From: an uncultured Bacteroidales bacterium
GTDB lineage: Bacteria > Bacteroidota > Bacteroidia > Bacteroidales > F082
Reading direction: 5' to 3'
Assembly: GCA_905234765.1 (NCBI GenBank)
Contig: CAJOIF010000001.1
Span: 1 to 64,000 of the forward strand
DNA length: 64,000 nucleotides
Part shown: one piece after another, positions 34,785-44,955 of the stretch
Position numbering within the stretch: the first letter of the stretch is position 1
Layout of the letters: every line of letters begins with the position of its first letter
Translations under genes and position numbers: made by a program
The notes under the pieces: model-generated
What the model was told of the DNA's origin: nothing
Seen by the model: only the letters and a program-made list of their open reading frames with translations
The model's database searches: none

Positions 34785-34824
34785 CGGCATGATATACTAC
34801 TTTTGCTGTGAAAAACAAAAGACA

Positions 34825-37053
34825 ATGAAACACACTCATTTTCTGGCAGTCCTCCTGTTGCTGCCCCTATTCCTAAGCGCACAAAGCGCCAACGACTACA
34901 CCCAATACGTCAATCCTTTCATCGGTACGCAGACCGACGAGTCTGGCGCTTTAAGCGGCAGCACTTTTCCTGGAGCCACAATGCCGCAGGGCATGGTGCA
35001 GTTGAGTCCTGAGACGGAGCTGATGGTCACTTGGGACCCTTGCTCGGGCTATGACTATAATAAGGATGTGATTTACGGCTTCACTCACACCCACCTCAGC
35101 GGTACGGGTTGCACCGACCTCATCGACGTGAGCCTCATGCCATTAAACAGGGAAGTGACGCCTGAACAACTCGCCGCCGCCGACTTCGGTCAGCATTACA
35201 GCCATAATAAGGAATCAGCGCGACCGGGCTATTATCAGGTGCTGTTGGAAGAAAGCAAGGTAAATGTGGAACTTTCGGCCACCACGCGCACGGGCATTCA
35301 TCGTTACACTTTCGAAAAAGGGCAGCCACAGTTTGTGGTCTTAGACCTCGACCGTGGCACTTTCCGTGGCGAGGCTTATTACTCCAAACGCCGCACTTAC
35401 GACATCATCCAAAGCCAAATCCGCATCGTCGATGACCACACCATTGAAGGCTATCGCGTCATCACGGGCTGGGCAAAAATGAGAAAGATATATTTCCGCG
35501 CCGAGTTTTCCAAACCTTTCAGACAGCACTTGCTGATGAACGGCGACCTGAATGTCGGCAACAGCGATGTGGTGAACGGCCGCACGCTTCGTGCCGCATT
35601 CCGCTTTGATCAAGAAGGAGGCCAGGAGTTGATGATAAAAGTTGCCATCTCGTCTGTGGATAGCGAAGGCGCAAGGAAAAACATGCTGGCAGAAGCCCAA
35701 AGTTGGAACTTCGACGAATATGTTCAAGCCGCCCACGACGCTTGGCAGCGCGAACTCAGCCGCATCGACATCAAAGGCACCGATGAGCAGAAAACCATCT
35801 TCTACACAGGTCTTTATCATGTGCTGATGCAGCCCAACACGATGAGCGACGTTGACGGTCGCTACATGACTACCAACTTTGAAATCAAGCAGATGCCTGC
35901 GGGACAGACCTATCACAGCACCTTCAGCCTTTGGGACACTTTCCGTGCCGCACATCCGCTTTATACCCTCATCGCGCCCGGCATCGCGGCGCAGTTTGTC
36001 CGCGATATGGTTTTGCACCACCAGACTTATGGTTACCTGCCCATTTGGGACCTTTGGGGACAGGACAACTATTGCATGATCGGCAATCACGCCATCCCTG
36101 TGCTCGCCGATGCCATCCTCGCCGAGATACCTGGAATCGACGTGGAAGAAGCCTATCAGGCCATGGTCGAGAGTAGCACGCGAAGCCACTACAACTCGCC
36201 TTTCGAGATTTGGGAGCAGTACGGTTACCTGCCGCAAACTTTACAAAACGAGAGCGTCAGCATCACCATGGAGCAGGCTTTCGACGATGCTTGTGTGGCG
36301 TTGGTGGCCAAGAAACTCGGAAAAACAGAGGACTACGATCGTTTCCATCGCCGCAGCATGTTCTACAAAAACCTTTTCGACCCCGAAACCGGCTTCTTTC
36401 GTCCAAAGGACGAAAACGGCAAATGGCTCGACGGTTTCGACCCGCTGTCGTATGAGCAGCCTTGCTTCGTGGAGGGCAATGCTTGGCAATATATGTGGTT
36501 CGTGCCGCAAGACCCACAAGGCCTCATCGACCTTTTCGGTGGGGAGAAAGGCTTTTTGAAGAAACTCGACGAGAACTTCAGCCTCACTGCAACCAGTGGC
36601 GAGGTCAACGGCAATGCCAGTGGTTTCATTGGTCAATATGCCCACGGCAACGAGCCGAGCCATCACACCGTGTATCTCTACAACTTTGCGGGAAAACCCG
36701 AGCGCACGCAAGAATTGGTGGAACAAGTTCGTTCCGAGTTCTACCGCGCCACACCTTGCGGTTACGCCGGCAACGATGACTGCGGCCAGATGTCGGCTTG
36801 GTACATCTTCTCTGCTTTAGGCTTTTATCCTTTCCATGCGGGTTCAGCGGAGTATGTCATCGGCACGCCTTTGTTTACCAAAGCCACACTTCACCTTGAG
36901 AATGGCAAAGACTTTGTGATTTCAGCATCCAACAAGACCGCAAAACGTATTCATGTCAAGAGCGTGAAACTGAATGGCAAGCCGATAAAGGACTATAAGA
37001 TTACCCATCAGCAAATTATGGCTGGCGGAACGCTGGAGTTTATGATGAAATAA
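34825..37053 (+). CDS. GH92 family alpha-mannosidase
   Basis: 742 residues from ATG 34825 with a signal peptide (MKHTHFLAVLLLLPLFLSAQ). GH92 enzymes are calcium-dependent exo-alpha-mannosidases acting on host or yeast mannans and N-glycans. Seen: the N-terminal beta-sandwich start YVNPFIGTQ..SG.LSGSTFPGATMPQGMVQLSPET, the (alpha/alpha)6 domain with DVDGRYMTTNFE, FSLWDTFRAAHPL, GQDNYCMIGNHAIPVLADA, and GNDDCGQMSAWYIFSALGFYP near the end with the conserved catalytic acids. Probably periplasmic. It stands alone, without a SusC/D pair in the window. Confidence 0.92.
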   Translation: MKHTHFLAVLLLLPLFLSAQSANDYTQYVNPFIGTQTDESGALSGSTFPGATMPQGMVQLSPETELMVTWDPCSGYDYNKDVIYGFTHTHLSGTGCTDLIDVSLMPLNREVTPEQLAAADFGQHYSHNKESARPGYYQVLLEESKVNVELSATTRTGIHRYTFEKGQPQFVVLDLDRGTFRGEAYYSKRRTYDIIQSQIRIVDDHTIEGYRVITGWAKMRKIYFRAEFSKPFRQHLLMNGDLNVGNSDVVNGRTLRAAFRFDQEGGQELMIKVAISSVDSEGARKNMLAEAQSWNFDEYVQAAHDAWQRELSRIDIKGTDEQKTIFYTGLYHVLMQPNTMSDVDGRYMTTNFEIKQMPAGQTYHSTFSLWDTFRAAHPLYTLIAPGIAAQFVRDMVLHHQTYGYLPIWDLWGQDNYCMIGNHAIPVLADAILAEIPGIDVEEAYQAMVESSTRSHYNSPFEIWEQYGYLPQTLQNESVSITMEQAFDDACVALVAKKLGKTEDYDRFHRRSMFYKNLFDPETGFFRPKDENGKWLDGFDPLSYEQPCFVEGNAWQYMWFVPQDPQGLIDLFGGEKGFLKKLDENFSLTATSGEVNGNASGFIGQYAHGNEPSHHTVYLYNFAGKPERTQELVEQVRSEFYRATPCGYAGNDDCGQMSAWYIFSALGFYPFHAGSAEYVIGTPLFTKATLHLENGKDFVISASNKTAKRIHVKSVKLNGKPIKDYKITHQQIMAGGTLEFMMK

Positions 37054-37063
37054 ATCCCTGCCG

Positions 37064-37696
37064 ATGAGAAAACTGCTTATCGCCATTTCGGTTCTTGCCA
37101 TGGTCTTGACGGCCTGCCAAAAAGACAAACCCTATCAAGACAACGACACGCCTCAACCGGTTGATCCGACCTACCAAATCGGTGATTATTTCAAAAACGA
37201 CACCCTTGAAGGCATTGTGTTTTTTACCATCTCGGGAGGCACCCATGGTTTGATGGTCGGCCTTGAAGAGACTCTGCTGCCTTGGTGTATCAACACATAT
37301 ATCAATGAAGAAACGGGAGCCACCAACCCCTATGACGGATGGAACAACACCAATATCCTGATGGCCAACTACGACCTCCACCATTATCCAGTCATCCAAT
37401 GGAGTTACAACCGCAACACTTGGCATTCCATCCACTACGAACACCGCACCATTGATGCCAAGCAGTGGTATGTGCCCGCGAGCAATGAGTTGCGCTACCT
37501 GCTGCAAAACCAAGCTGTAGTAAACGCTACCTTAGATTCGTTAGGCTATCCGACTTTGGAAGACAAAACGTACTGGTCTAGCACCGAAACCGGCACACGG
37601 GGAGCGGCAGCGGTACGGCTCCAAAACGGCCAGGTCGTCAACGGCGACTCATTAAAAACGCTAGAGTATTACGTAAGGGCAATAAGAAATTTCTGA
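37064..37696 (+). CDS. FISUMP/DUF1566-like lipoprotein
   Basis: 210 residues with a lipoprotein signal (MRKLLIAISVLAMVLTAC; lipobox LTAC). The C-terminal half has the pattern WYVPASNELRYLL...YWSSTETG..GAAAVRLQNG......K.....VRAIRNF, typical of DUF1566/FISUMP domains of Bacteroidota surface proteins. Function unknown. It starts ten bases after the GH92 stop and is probably cotranscribed with it. Confidence 0.75.
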   Translation: MRKLLIAISVLAMVLTACQKDKPYQDNDTPQPVDPTYQIGDYFKNDTLEGIVFFTISGGTHGLMVGLEETLLPWCINTYINEETGATNPYDGWNNTNILMANYDLHHYPVIQWSYNRNTWHSIHYEHRTIDAKQWYVPASNELRYLLQNQAVVNATLDSLGYPTLEDKTYWSSTETGTRGAAAVRLQNGQVVNGDSLKTLEYYVRAIRNF

Positions 37697-37698
37697 TA

Positions 37699-39174
37699 CT
37701 ATTTTTTCGCCACGGGGTCGCAAGTAAGGCCAATGCCGAGTTTCTTGAATATCTTTTGATCCACCTCACTTAACATCACGGTGCTATGCACTTGACATCC
37801 TTTGAGTTGTGGCAGAATATCCAAGGCTTTCCTGCAGTTTTCGTCCCAAAGGCTCAGCATCGAAATAGCAACCAATACCTCATCGGTGTGCAAGCGTGGA
37901 TTGTTGCCGTGCAAGAAGGTAACTTTGGTCTTCTGTATTGGTTCAATCATGGCTTGTGGGATGAGCTTCACGTCATGGTCGATGCCAGCCAAATACTTGG
38001 TGGCGTTAAGCAGCAGGGCAGCACTGGGGCCCAGTAAGGCACTGGTGTGCGCTGTAATGATGGTGCCGTCGCCCAACTCAATGGCAGCCGATGCCACACC
38101 TTCCTGTTCCTTTCGTTCCTTGGCGGCAACGGTGGTCTTACGGTCAGCAGTAGTGATTTTAGCCTGTTTCATTAGCAGTGCAATCTTGTTCACTTCGCTC
38201 TCGGTACCTTTGCCATTGGCTAAATTGCACAGGGCAACATAATATCGACGGATGATCTCTTGTCGCGAAGCCTCACAGCAAGCCTCGTCGTTGCTGAGGC
38301 AATAACCCGCCATATTGACACCCATATCGGTGGGTGACTTATAAGGATTCTCACCATAAATGGACTCAAAGATGGCATTTAACACAGGGAAAATCTCGAT
38401 ATCGCGGTTGTAGTTGACTGCCGTCTTACCATAAGCCTCCAAATGGAAAGGATCTATCATGTTCACATCGTTGAGGTCGGCTGTGGCTGCTTCATAGGCC
38501 ACATTGACGGGATGTTTCAGCGGCAGGTTCCAAATAGGGAATGTCTCAAACTTGGCATAACCCGCCTTCACCCCGCGCTTGTTCTCATGATACAGCTGAC
38601 TCAGACACACGGCCATCTTACCGCTACCGGGGCCTGGCGCTGTGACCACAACCAACGGACGCGTGGTTTCCACATAATCGTTGCGGCCAAAGCCGTCTTC
38701 GGAATCGATGAGTGCCACATTGTTGGGATAGCCCTCAATGATGCGATGATAATACACCTTGATGCCCATTCGCTCAAGACGTTTGCGATAGGCATCGGTG
38801 CTGGCCTGGCCATTGTAATGGGTAACCACCACCGAACTCACCATGAAACCACGGTTCATAAACTCCTCGCGCAGGCGTAACACATCCACATCGTAAGTGA
38901 TGCCTAAGTCACCGCGCACCTTGTTCTTCTCAATGTCAACGGCACTGATGACAATGATAATCTCTGCCACGTCCACCAATTGCAGCAGCATTTTCAGCTT
39001 GCTATCGGGCTGGAAGCCGGGCAATACACGGCTGGCATGAAAATCATCAAACAGTTTTCCGCCAAATTCAAGGTAAAGCTTATCGCCGAACTTCTCAATA
39101 CGTTCTTTGATGTGTTCCGACTGAATCTTTAGGTATTTCTCGTTGTCGAACCCGTATTTATTGCAGTTTTTCAT
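37699..39174 (-). CDS. DUF1846 family protein
   Basis: 491 residues from ATG 39174 (MKNCNKYGFDNEKYLKIQ). The sequence EKYL..QSEHIKERIEKFGDKLYLEFGGKLFDDFHASRVLPGF and the VVTAPGPGSGKMAVCLSQLYHE segment are hallmarks of the DUF1846 family, large cytosolic proteins of anaerobes and Firmicutes with a P-loop-like loop (APGPGSGK) but no established function. Length matches the family. Its promoter sits directly against the lemA terminator. Confidence 0.9.
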   Translation of the reverse strand: MKNCNKYGFDNEKYLKIQSEHIKERIEKFGDKLYLEFGGKLFDDFHASRVLPGFQPDSKLKMLLQLVDVAEIIIVISAVDIEKNKVRGDLGITYDVDVLRLREEFMNRGFMVSSVVVTHYNGQASTDAYRKRLERMGIKVYYHRIIEGYPNNVALIDSEDGFGRNDYVETTRPLVVVTAPGPGSGKMAVCLSQLYHENKRGVKAGYAKFETFPIWNLPLKHPVNVAYEAATADLNDVNMIDPFHLEAYGKTAVNYNRDIEIFPVLNAIFESIYGENPYKSPTDMGVNMAGYCLSNDEACCEASRQEIIRRYYVALCNLANGKGTESEVNKIALLMKQAKITTADRKTTVAAKERKEQEGVASAAIELGDGTIITAHTSALLGPSAALLLNATKYLAGIDHDVKLIPQAMIEPIQKTKVTFLHGNNPRLHTDEVLVAISMLSLWDENCRKALDILPQLKGCQVHSTVMLSEVDQKIFKKLGIGLTCDPVAKK

Positions 39175-39201
39175 GGTGCTTGAAAATATGAATACGGGAT
39201 G

Positions 39202-39209
39202 CAAAGATA
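39202..39209 (-). promoter_or_regulatory. -7 box for the DUF1846 gene
   Basis: TATCTTTG on the minus strand, 27 bases before ATG 39174. The T-run of the lemA terminator ends one base upstream of it. Confidence 0.6.
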
Positions 39210-39210
39210 C

Positions 39211-39240
39211 AAAAAAAGCCATGACGCATCATGGCTTTTT
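39211..39240 (-). terminator. Rho-independent terminator after lemA
   Basis: AAAAAGCCATGA/TCATGGCTTTTT, a 12-bp stem with a 4-base loop and, on the minus strand, a run of seven T. It would also work in the other direction, but no plus-strand gene enters it. Confidence 0.85.
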
Positions 39241-39264
39241 GTTTTTTTTGAAAAAAATCCGTCG

Positions 39265-39858
39265 TCATTCGCCAAACAAGTCTCCAACATTGGGAGCGTT
39301 TTGAGCACCCTCCGAAGCCTCGAAGTAAGGTTTCTTGTCGAAGCCAAACATATTGGCGATGATGTTGTTGGGGACATGACGCAGATAGGTGTTGTAGGTC
39401 TTGGCGGCCTCATTGAACTGCCTTCGGGCATTGGCAATGGTGTTCTCACAACCTTCCAGCTTACTCTGAAGGTCGAGGTAGTTTTGGTTGGCTTTCAGGT
39501 CGGGGTATTTCTCAACCGTGACCAACAGTCTCGACAAGGCGCCCGACATCTCATCTTGCGCGGCTTGGAAAGCCTTCAGGTTTTCTTCCGTGAGATTGTT
39601 GGCATCAAGCGTGACCGAAGTGGCCTTGGCACGCGCCTCCACGACTGCCGTCAAGGTACCTGCTTCATATTCAGCATAGCTTTTCACCGTAGCAACGAGG
39701 TTAGGAATGAGGTCGGCACGTTGCTGATAAGCCGTTTGTACGTTGCCAACTGCTTGTTCCACTGCTTCTTGCTTCGATACCAAACCGTTGTAGATGCCGA
39801 CGCCCCAAAAGACGAACAGCACAACAAGGGCGATGATTACGATAAGTCCTTTTTTCAT
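39265..39858 (-). CDS. lemA: LemA family protein
   Basis: 197 residues. An N-terminal membrane helix (LIVIIALVVLFVFWGVGIYNGLV) and the LemA helical bundle: EAVEQAVGNVQTAYQQRADLIPNLVATVKSYAEYE, then LENCENTI-like EGCENTIANARRQFNEAAKTYN and the FGFDKKPYFEAS end. LemA proteins face the outside of the inner membrane; the cellular role is poorly defined. Monocistronic, with a strong terminator. Confidence 0.92.
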   Translation of the reverse strand: MKKGLIVIIALVVLFVFWGVGIYNGLVSKQEAVEQAVGNVQTAYQQRADLIPNLVATVKSYAEYEAGTLTAVVEARAKATSVTLDANNLTEENLKAFQAAQDEMSGALSRLLVTVEKYPDLKANQNYLDLQSKLEGCENTIANARRQFNEAAKTYNTYLRHVPNNIIANMFGFDKKPYFEASEGAQNAPNVGDLFGE

Positions 39859-39930
39859 GATTCTGATGATTTTATGTGTTAAACTTACTATCTCAACAAT
39901 ACTGCCTGCAAAAGTATTGAAATTTTTTCG

Positions 39931-39938
39931 TATTTTTG
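39931..39938 (+). promoter_or_regulatory. -7 box for the ricT-gldH operon
   Basis: TATTTTTG, 35 bases before ATG 39974. A second match, TATATTTG (39962-39969), lies too close to the start codon to be preferred. Confidence 0.5.
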
Positions 39939-39973
39939 CCGTTTATATATATTGTTTTAATTATATTTGTCAA

Positions 39974-41092
39974 ATGACTGAAAATCAGAATAAAAACGAA
40001 GATATCATCCAAGACAAACAGGTGTTCAACAGAGGTGGAAAGCTATCGGGGGAATACAATCCAGGTCAAAAAGTGCTGTGTTGCAGCCGTTGCAAGCTCA
40101 ACGACTTCGACTGGTTGAAAGACTATGAAAACCAAGAAGTGCAAGGAAAATCTTGCCTTGCCGAGGTGCGATTCAAGAACGACCGCAAGGATTTTTACAC
40201 CTATCCCGAAGACCTTAATCTTGAGGTAGGCGAGATGGTGGCCGTTGAAGCCGCCATCGGTCACGACATCGGTATCGTCACACTGCTTGGCGACATGGCG
40301 GAACACCAGATGAAACGTAAGCGTTTTCGCACCCCGCTTGAAGAAATGAAGAAAATATACCGTCGTGCCAAGACCAACGACGTGGAGAAATGGCTCGCTG
40401 CCATCAAACTCGAAGACAACACTTTGGCACGCACCCGCACCATCGCCGACAACCTCGGACTGGAAATGAAACTCAACGACGTAGAGTATCAGGGTGACAA
40501 GACCAAAGCTATCTTCTATTACACTGCCGACGGTCGCGTCGACTTCCGAGAGCTCATCAAGAAACTCGCAGAGGAGTTTCATGTGCGTGTGGAGATGCGT
40601 CAGATTGGTGTCCGGCAGGAGTCGGCCAAACTAGGAGGACTCGGTTCTTGTGGTCGTGAGTTGTGCTGTGCCTCATGGATTAGTAATTTCCAGTCGGTGA
40701 CGACCAATGTGGCCCGGGTGCAGCAGCTCTCGCCCAACCCGCAGAAATTGGCTGGACAGTGCGGCAAGCTGAAATGCTGCCTCAACTACGAATATGATGC
40801 TTACGTTGACGCGCTGAAAGACTTCCCCGACACCAACATCGTGCTCCATTTTGAAAGTGGCGAAGCCGTGCACCAAAAGAATGACGTATTTAAGGGCATC
40901 ATGTGGTATTCCTATAAGACCGACCGAAGCAACATCATGGCCCTCCCCGTTGACAAGGTGAAAGAAATCATCACCTTGAACAAAAAAGGAAAGAAACCTG
41001 AGAAGCTGGAAGACTACGCCATCACGAAAGAAGCACACACCAACACCAACGAAGGCTACGGCGAGGCCGATTTGAAGAAAATGAGTGACTGA
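39974..41092 (+). CDS. ricT: PSP1/RicT (YaaT) family regulator, iron-sulfur Cys-rich
   Basis: 372 residues from ATG 39974 (MTENQNKNEDIIQDKQ). The PSP1 domain spans about 60-290, with RVDFRELIKKLAEEFHVRVEMRQIGVRQESAKLGGLG the diagnostic block (landmarks RVDFRELI and RQIGVRQESAKLGG). Cys clusters SCGRELCCASW and CGKLKCCLNYEYD, plus LCCSRC near the N-terminus, fit [4Fe-4S] binding as in the Bacillus Ric complex that affects RNA processing. In Bacteroidota this gene lies beside gldH, as here. Confidence 0.9.
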   Translation: MTENQNKNEDIIQDKQVFNRGGKLSGEYNPGQKVLCCSRCKLNDFDWLKDYENQEVQGKSCLAEVRFKNDRKDFYTYPEDLNLEVGEMVAVEAAIGHDIGIVTLLGDMAEHQMKRKRFRTPLEEMKKIYRRAKTNDVEKWLAAIKLEDNTLARTRTIADNLGLEMKLNDVEYQGDKTKAIFYYTADGRVDFRELIKKLAEEFHVRVEMRQIGVRQESAKLGGLGSCGRELCCASWISNFQSVTTNVARVQQLSPNPQKLAGQCGKLKCCLNYEYDAYVDALKDFPDTNIVLHFESGEAVHQKNDVFKGIMWYSYKTDRSNIMALPVDKVKEIITLNKKGKKPEKLEDYAITKEAHTNTNEGYGEADLKKMSD

Positions 41093-41093
41093 A

Positions 41094-41663
41094 ATGAAAC
41101 CATTTATGAATAACGACAAAACCTATACAAAAAAACCTCATGGCGGAGGAACATCCGCCATCTCTCGTACTTTAAGGCAACCTGTTTGGCACGAGAGATT
41201 GCGGGTCAAGCCCGCAATGACGGTTTTTTTGTTCTTTGTTTTTTTCCTTGCCTCGTGCACTAGCAGTTCCTTCAACAAGCGCACCGTCATCCCCGAAGCG
41301 GAATGGTCTGTCGAGAACCGCGTCAGTTTCGACGTCCCGATCGACGACACCATCAACGGCTATGTCTTTGGCATTGAGCTGCGGCATTTGGAGAACTACC
41401 GCTACAGCAACCTCTTCATCTTCCTTCATACCACCTTCCCCAACGGCAACAGAACCAACGACACTATCGAATGCACGCTGGCCACTCCGGAAGGCCGTTG
41501 GATTGGCAAAAGCAGCGGCAGCATGAGAGACCTGCGCATTCCGCTCAACAACGGACTGCGTTTCCCACTCACAGGCACCTACCATTTTGAAATCGAGCAA
41601 GCCATGCGCGAGCCCGTGTTGAAAGGCATCTCAGATATTGGAATATTCGTTGAAAGACAATAA
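41094..41663 (+). CDS. gldH: Gliding motility lipoprotein GldH (start uncertain)
   Basis: GldH is a lipoprotein needed for gliding or for type IX secretion-related functions in Bacteroidota. The core (SVENRVSFDVPIDDTINGYVFGIELRHLENYRYSNLFIFL, landmarks RHLENYRYSNLF, NDTIECTLA and GRWIGKSSGSMRDL) is typical. The lipobox LASC follows FLFFVFF. The start is problematic: ATG 41094 lies two bases past the ricT stop and gives a 41-residue basic leader ahead of the hydrophobic stretch, whereas ATG 41217 gives a normal-length signal but no positive charge and lies inside a dispersed palindrome (41161-41222). Either way the repeat shapes the N-terminus. Position between ricT and PBP1A supports the name. 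Confidence 0.8.
   Translation: MKPFMNNDKTYTKKPHGGGTSAISRTLRQPVWHERLRVKPAMTVFLFFVFFLASCTSSSFNKRTVIPEAEWSVENRVSFDVPIDDTINGYVFGIELRHLENYRYSNLFIFLHTTFPNGNRTNDTIECTLATPEGRWIGKSSGSMRDLRIPLNNGLRFPLTGTYHFEIEQAMREPVLKGISDIGIFVERQ
41161..41222. repeat. Dispersed palindrome at the gldH start
   Basis: An outer inverted repeat TCTCTCGT (41161-41168)/ACGAGAGA (41191-41198) and an inner hairpin ATTGCGGG-TCAAG-CCCGCAAT (41198-41218), followed by GACGG. It is a REP-like element common between genes. The CAATG of its right arm supplies an ATG in frame with gldH. Confidence 0.7.
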
Positions 41664-41666
41664 TAT

Positions 41667-43922
41667 ATGAGCACCAATAAGAAGCAAAAGAAAACCAATT
41701 CAGGCAAGTCACACGCCATCCGCAATCTCTGGGTCATCTTTGGAGGCCTCTTGGTCTTGACCGTTCTGTTCTTCATCTGCGTAGCCACAGGTATCTTCGG
41801 CACCATGCCCACTTTCGATGAGCTGGAAAACCCGAAGACCAACCTCGCCACCGAAATCATCTCCGCCGACGGCAAAGTGTTGGGCACTTACTACATAGAA
41901 AACCGCAGCAATGTGCGCTACTCCGAACTGTCACATTACATGCCCGAAGCCTTAATCAGCATTGAGGACGAACGCTTTACGGAGCACTCTGGCATCGATG
42001 AGCGGGCACTGCTGCGTGTGGCTTTCGGCGTGTTGACTGGTCGCAAAAAAGGCGGCGGCAGCACCATCACCCAACAGTTGGCCAAGAACCTGTTTCCGCG
42101 TGGCGAGAACCTAAGCACGCCTAAGTTGGTATTGCGTAAATTCCAAGAGTGGATCACGGCCACCAAGTTGGAACACAACTACTCAAAAGAGGAAATCGTG
42201 GCCATGTATCTCAATACCGTTGCCTTTGGCCACAACGCCTATGGCATCCGCTCGGCGGCCAAGACCTTCTTCGACAAGTCGCCGAAAGACCTCAATATCG
42301 AAGAATGCGCCCTAATGGCCGGTGTGGTCAATGCACCCACCCGCTTCAGCCCCGTGCGTAACCCCGAACGCTCTTTAATTCGCCGCAACCTTGTGTTGCA
42401 AAAAATGGCAGAAAATGGCTACATCACCCAAGCCGAGTGCGACTCCATCTCACAGATCCCCATTGATATGACACGCTTTGGCGTGATGGATCACAACAGT
42501 GGACAAGCTACTTATTTCCGTGAGTTTCTGCGTGGTGAGTTGACTGAATGGGCCAAAAACACTCCACGTCCCGATGGCACTCCTTACAACATCTATCGCG
42601 ACGGCTTGCGCATTTACACCACTATCGACTCGCGCATGCAACACTACGCCGAAGAAGCGGTCCGTGAGTTCATGGGCGGTGAACTTCAACCCATGTTCTA
42701 CAAACATTGGAAAGACCAAAAGAACGCTCCTTTCTCCAACGTGACCGCTGACGAGATTGACCACATCATGGAGACCTCCATGAAGCGTTCCGACCGTTAC
42801 CGCAACTTGAAGAACGAAGGCTTGAGCATGGACAGCATCAAGGCTGATTTCAACCGACCCGTGCGCATGACCATCTTCTCCTGGAAAGGCCCTATCGACA
42901 CGGTGATGACCCCGATGGACTCCATACGCTATTACAAGTGGTTCCTGCAGGCCAGCCTCATCTCCATTGAGTCGCACACGGGTCACGTGAAAGCCTATGT
43001 CGGTGGACTGGATTACCGTTTCTTCAAATACGACCACGTCACACAGGCACGACGTCAGGTGGGCTCTACTTTTAAGCCTTTCCTGTACTCGTTGGCCATG
43101 CAAGAAGGCGAATACACACCTTGCACGAAGATTCCAAACATACAATACAATATCCAACTGGAAGACGGCAAATTCTGGTCACCAGGCAACTCAGGCGGCC
43201 ATGTGGGTGAGGAAATCACCCTTAAGTCCGCCCTTGCACAGTCCAACAACTGGATCTCGGCCTACCTGATGAACCAATTCGGTCCCAACGCCGTCATTGG
43301 GATGGCCCGCCGCATGGGCGTGGAATCACCTATCGATGCGGTACCCGCTATCTGCTTAGGTGTCTGTGATTTGAAACTGATCGAGATGGTCGGGGCCATG
43401 AGTACTTTCGCCAACCAAGGTGTCTACATCAAACCTATGTTCATCACCCGCATCGAGGACAAGAACGGCAATGTCGTGCAGCGATTCAGCCCCGAGGAGT
43501 CGGAGGCCATGAGCGCAGTGACCGCTTACAAGATGGTGGAACTGATGAAAGGCGTGGTGCAAAGCGGCACTGGCATTCGTTTGCGTTCCACCTACGGCTT
43601 CACCAACCCCATTGCTGGCAAGACGGGTACCACCCAAAAGAACAGCGACGGTTACTTCATGGGCATCACTCCTGACCTGACCACTGGTGTTTGGGTAGGT
43701 GCCGAAGACCGCAGCGTACACTTCCGTTCAACCCAACTGGGACAAGGTTCGCACACGGCGTTACCCATCTGGGCACTCTACATGAAAAAAGTGTATGCCG
43801 ACAAGAACCTGAACATCAGCAAGGGTGATTTCCCAAAGCCCAACGCCCCCGGTATTGACCTGAACTTCGACTGCGACCGTTATGAGAACGACGAGGCCAT
43901 TGAATACATTGATGAATTCTAA
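41667..43922 (+). CDS. mrcA: Penicillin-binding protein 1A (bifunctional)
   Basis: 751 residues. A cytosolic basic tail and one transmembrane helix (about 24-47), a GT51 glycosyltransferase domain (about 65-240: [42 protein letters not shown]) and a transpeptidase domain (about 430-690) with the SxxK motif [10 protein letters not shown], SxN as SNN in [11 protein letters not shown], and KTG in [13 protein letters not shown]. It polymerises and cross-links peptidoglycan in the periplasm. It starts four bases after gldH, in the same operon, and obgE starts 12 bases after its stop. Confidence 0.93.
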   Translation: MSTNKKQKKTNSGKSHAIRNLWVIFGGLLVLTVLFFICVATGIFGTMPTFDELENPKTNLATEIISADGKVLGTYYIENRSNVRYSELSHYMPEALISIEDERFTEHSGIDERALLRVAFGVLTGRKKGGGSTITQQLAKNLFPRGENLSTPKLVLRKFQEWITATKLEHNYSKEEIVAMYLNTVAFGHNAYGIRSAAKTFFDKSPKDLNIEECALMAGVVNAPTRFSPVRNPERSLIRRNLVLQKMAENGYITQAECDSISQIPIDMTRFGVMDHNSGQATYFREFLRGELTEWAKNTPRPDGTPYNIYRDGLRIYTTIDSRMQHYAEEAVREFMGGELQPMFYKHWKDQKNAPFSNVTADEIDHIMETSMKRSDRYRNLKNEGLSMDSIKADFNRPVRMTIFSWKGPIDTVMTPMDSIRYYKWFLQASLISIESHTGHVKAYVGGLDYRFFKYDHVTQARRQVGSTFKPFLYSLAMQEGEYTPCTKIPNIQYNIQLEDGKFWSPGNSGGHVGEEITLKSALAQSNNWISAYLMNQFGPNAVIGMARRMGVESPIDAVPAICLGVCDLKLIEMVGAMSTFANQGVYIKPMFITRIEDKNGNVVQRFSPEESEAMSAVTAYKMVELMKGVVQSGTGIRLRSTYGFTNPIAGKTGTTQKNSDGYFMGITPDLTTGVWVGAEDRSVHFRSTQLGQGSHTALPIWALYMKKVYADKNLNISKGDFPKPNAPGIDLNFDCDRYENDEAIEYIDEF

Positions 43923-43933
43923 TCCGTTGTACT

Positions 43934-44944
43934 ATGACTTCAAACTTTGTAGACTATGTGAAGATATTCTGCCGCTCAGGTAAGGGTGGTGCAGGCGCAT
44001 TGCACTTCCGCCGTGAGAAATACATCCCTAAAGGTGGCCCCGACGGTGGCGATGGCGGTCGCGGCGGCAACGTCATCATGCGCGGCAATGCCCAACTATG
44101 GACCTTACTCCATCTGCGCTACACCAAGCATCTTTACGCTGGCGATGGCGTTCCTGGCGGCAAAAACCAACTCACTGGCGCGGCTGGCGATGATGTTTAC
44201 ATTGACGTGCCGCTGGGTACCGTGGCCTTCCACGCCGAAGACCACTCTCAGATGGCCGAGATTACCGAAGACAAACAAGAAGTGGTGTTGCTCAAGGGCG
44301 GTCGCGGCGGCAAGGGCAATGCCTTTTTTAAGACTGCCACTTTGCAAGCACCAAAGTTTGCACAACCAGGCGAGCCGTCGCAAGAGGATTGGATTACGCT
44401 GGAACTGAAGCTGTTGGCCGATGTCGGTTTGGTCGGTTTCCCCAATGCGGGGAAATCCACGTTGCTGTCCGTTGTCTCGGCAGCCAAACCAGAAATTGCC
44501 GACTATCCATTCACTACTTTGGTACCCAATCTTGGCATCGTCAGTTATCGTGAACATCGGAGCTTCGTGATGGCCGACATCCCAGGCATCATCGAAGGCG
44601 CGGCTGAAGGAAAAGGATTGGGTATAAGATTTTTACGACACATTGAAAGAAACTCCACCTTGCTGTTCATGGTGCCGGCCAACACCGAAGACGTGAAAAA
44701 GGAATACGACATTCTGCTCAACGAATTGAAGCAATACAATCCTGAACTGTTGGACAAAGACCGCATTTTGGCCATCACGAAATGCGACCTCGTGGATGAA
44801 GACACCATCAAAGAAATCAAGAAGCACTTACCAAAGAAGGTGCCACATGTCTTCATCAGTTCCGTTGCCCAACAAGGCATCAATGAACTGAAAGACCTGA
44901 TTTGGTTGACGCTGAACAAGGGAGATGCGGGGGAAGATTGGTAA
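43934..44944 (+). CDS. obgE: Obg family GTPase
   Basis: 336 residues. The Gly-rich OBG fold ([36 protein letters not shown], landmark [14 protein letters not shown]) is followed by the G domain: G1 GFPNAGKST (about 164-172), G3 [10 protein letters not shown]4 TKCD and G5 SSVA. Obg acts in large-subunit ribosome assembly and stress control. The C-terminal extension of some family members is absent. In the operon with PBP1A; the PAP2 gene starts 12 bases after it. Confidence 0.95.
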   Translation: MTSNFVDYVKIFCRSGKGGAGALHFRREKYIPKGGPDGGDGGRGGNVIMRGNAQLWTLLHLRYTKHLYAGDGVPGGKNQLTGAAGDDVYIDVPLGTVAFHAEDHSQMAEITEDKQEVVLLKGGRGGKGNAFFKTATLQAPKFAQPGEPSQEDWITLELKLLADVGLVGFPNAGKSTLLSVVSAAKPEIADYPFTTLVPNLGIVSYREHRSFVMADIPGIIEGAAEGKGLGIRFLRHIERNSTLLFMVPANTEDVKKEYDILLNELKQYNPELLDKDRILAITKCDLVDEDTIKEIKKHLPKKVPHVFISSVAQQGINELKDLIWLTLNKGDAGEDW

Positions 44945-44955
44945 ACAAACAAATC

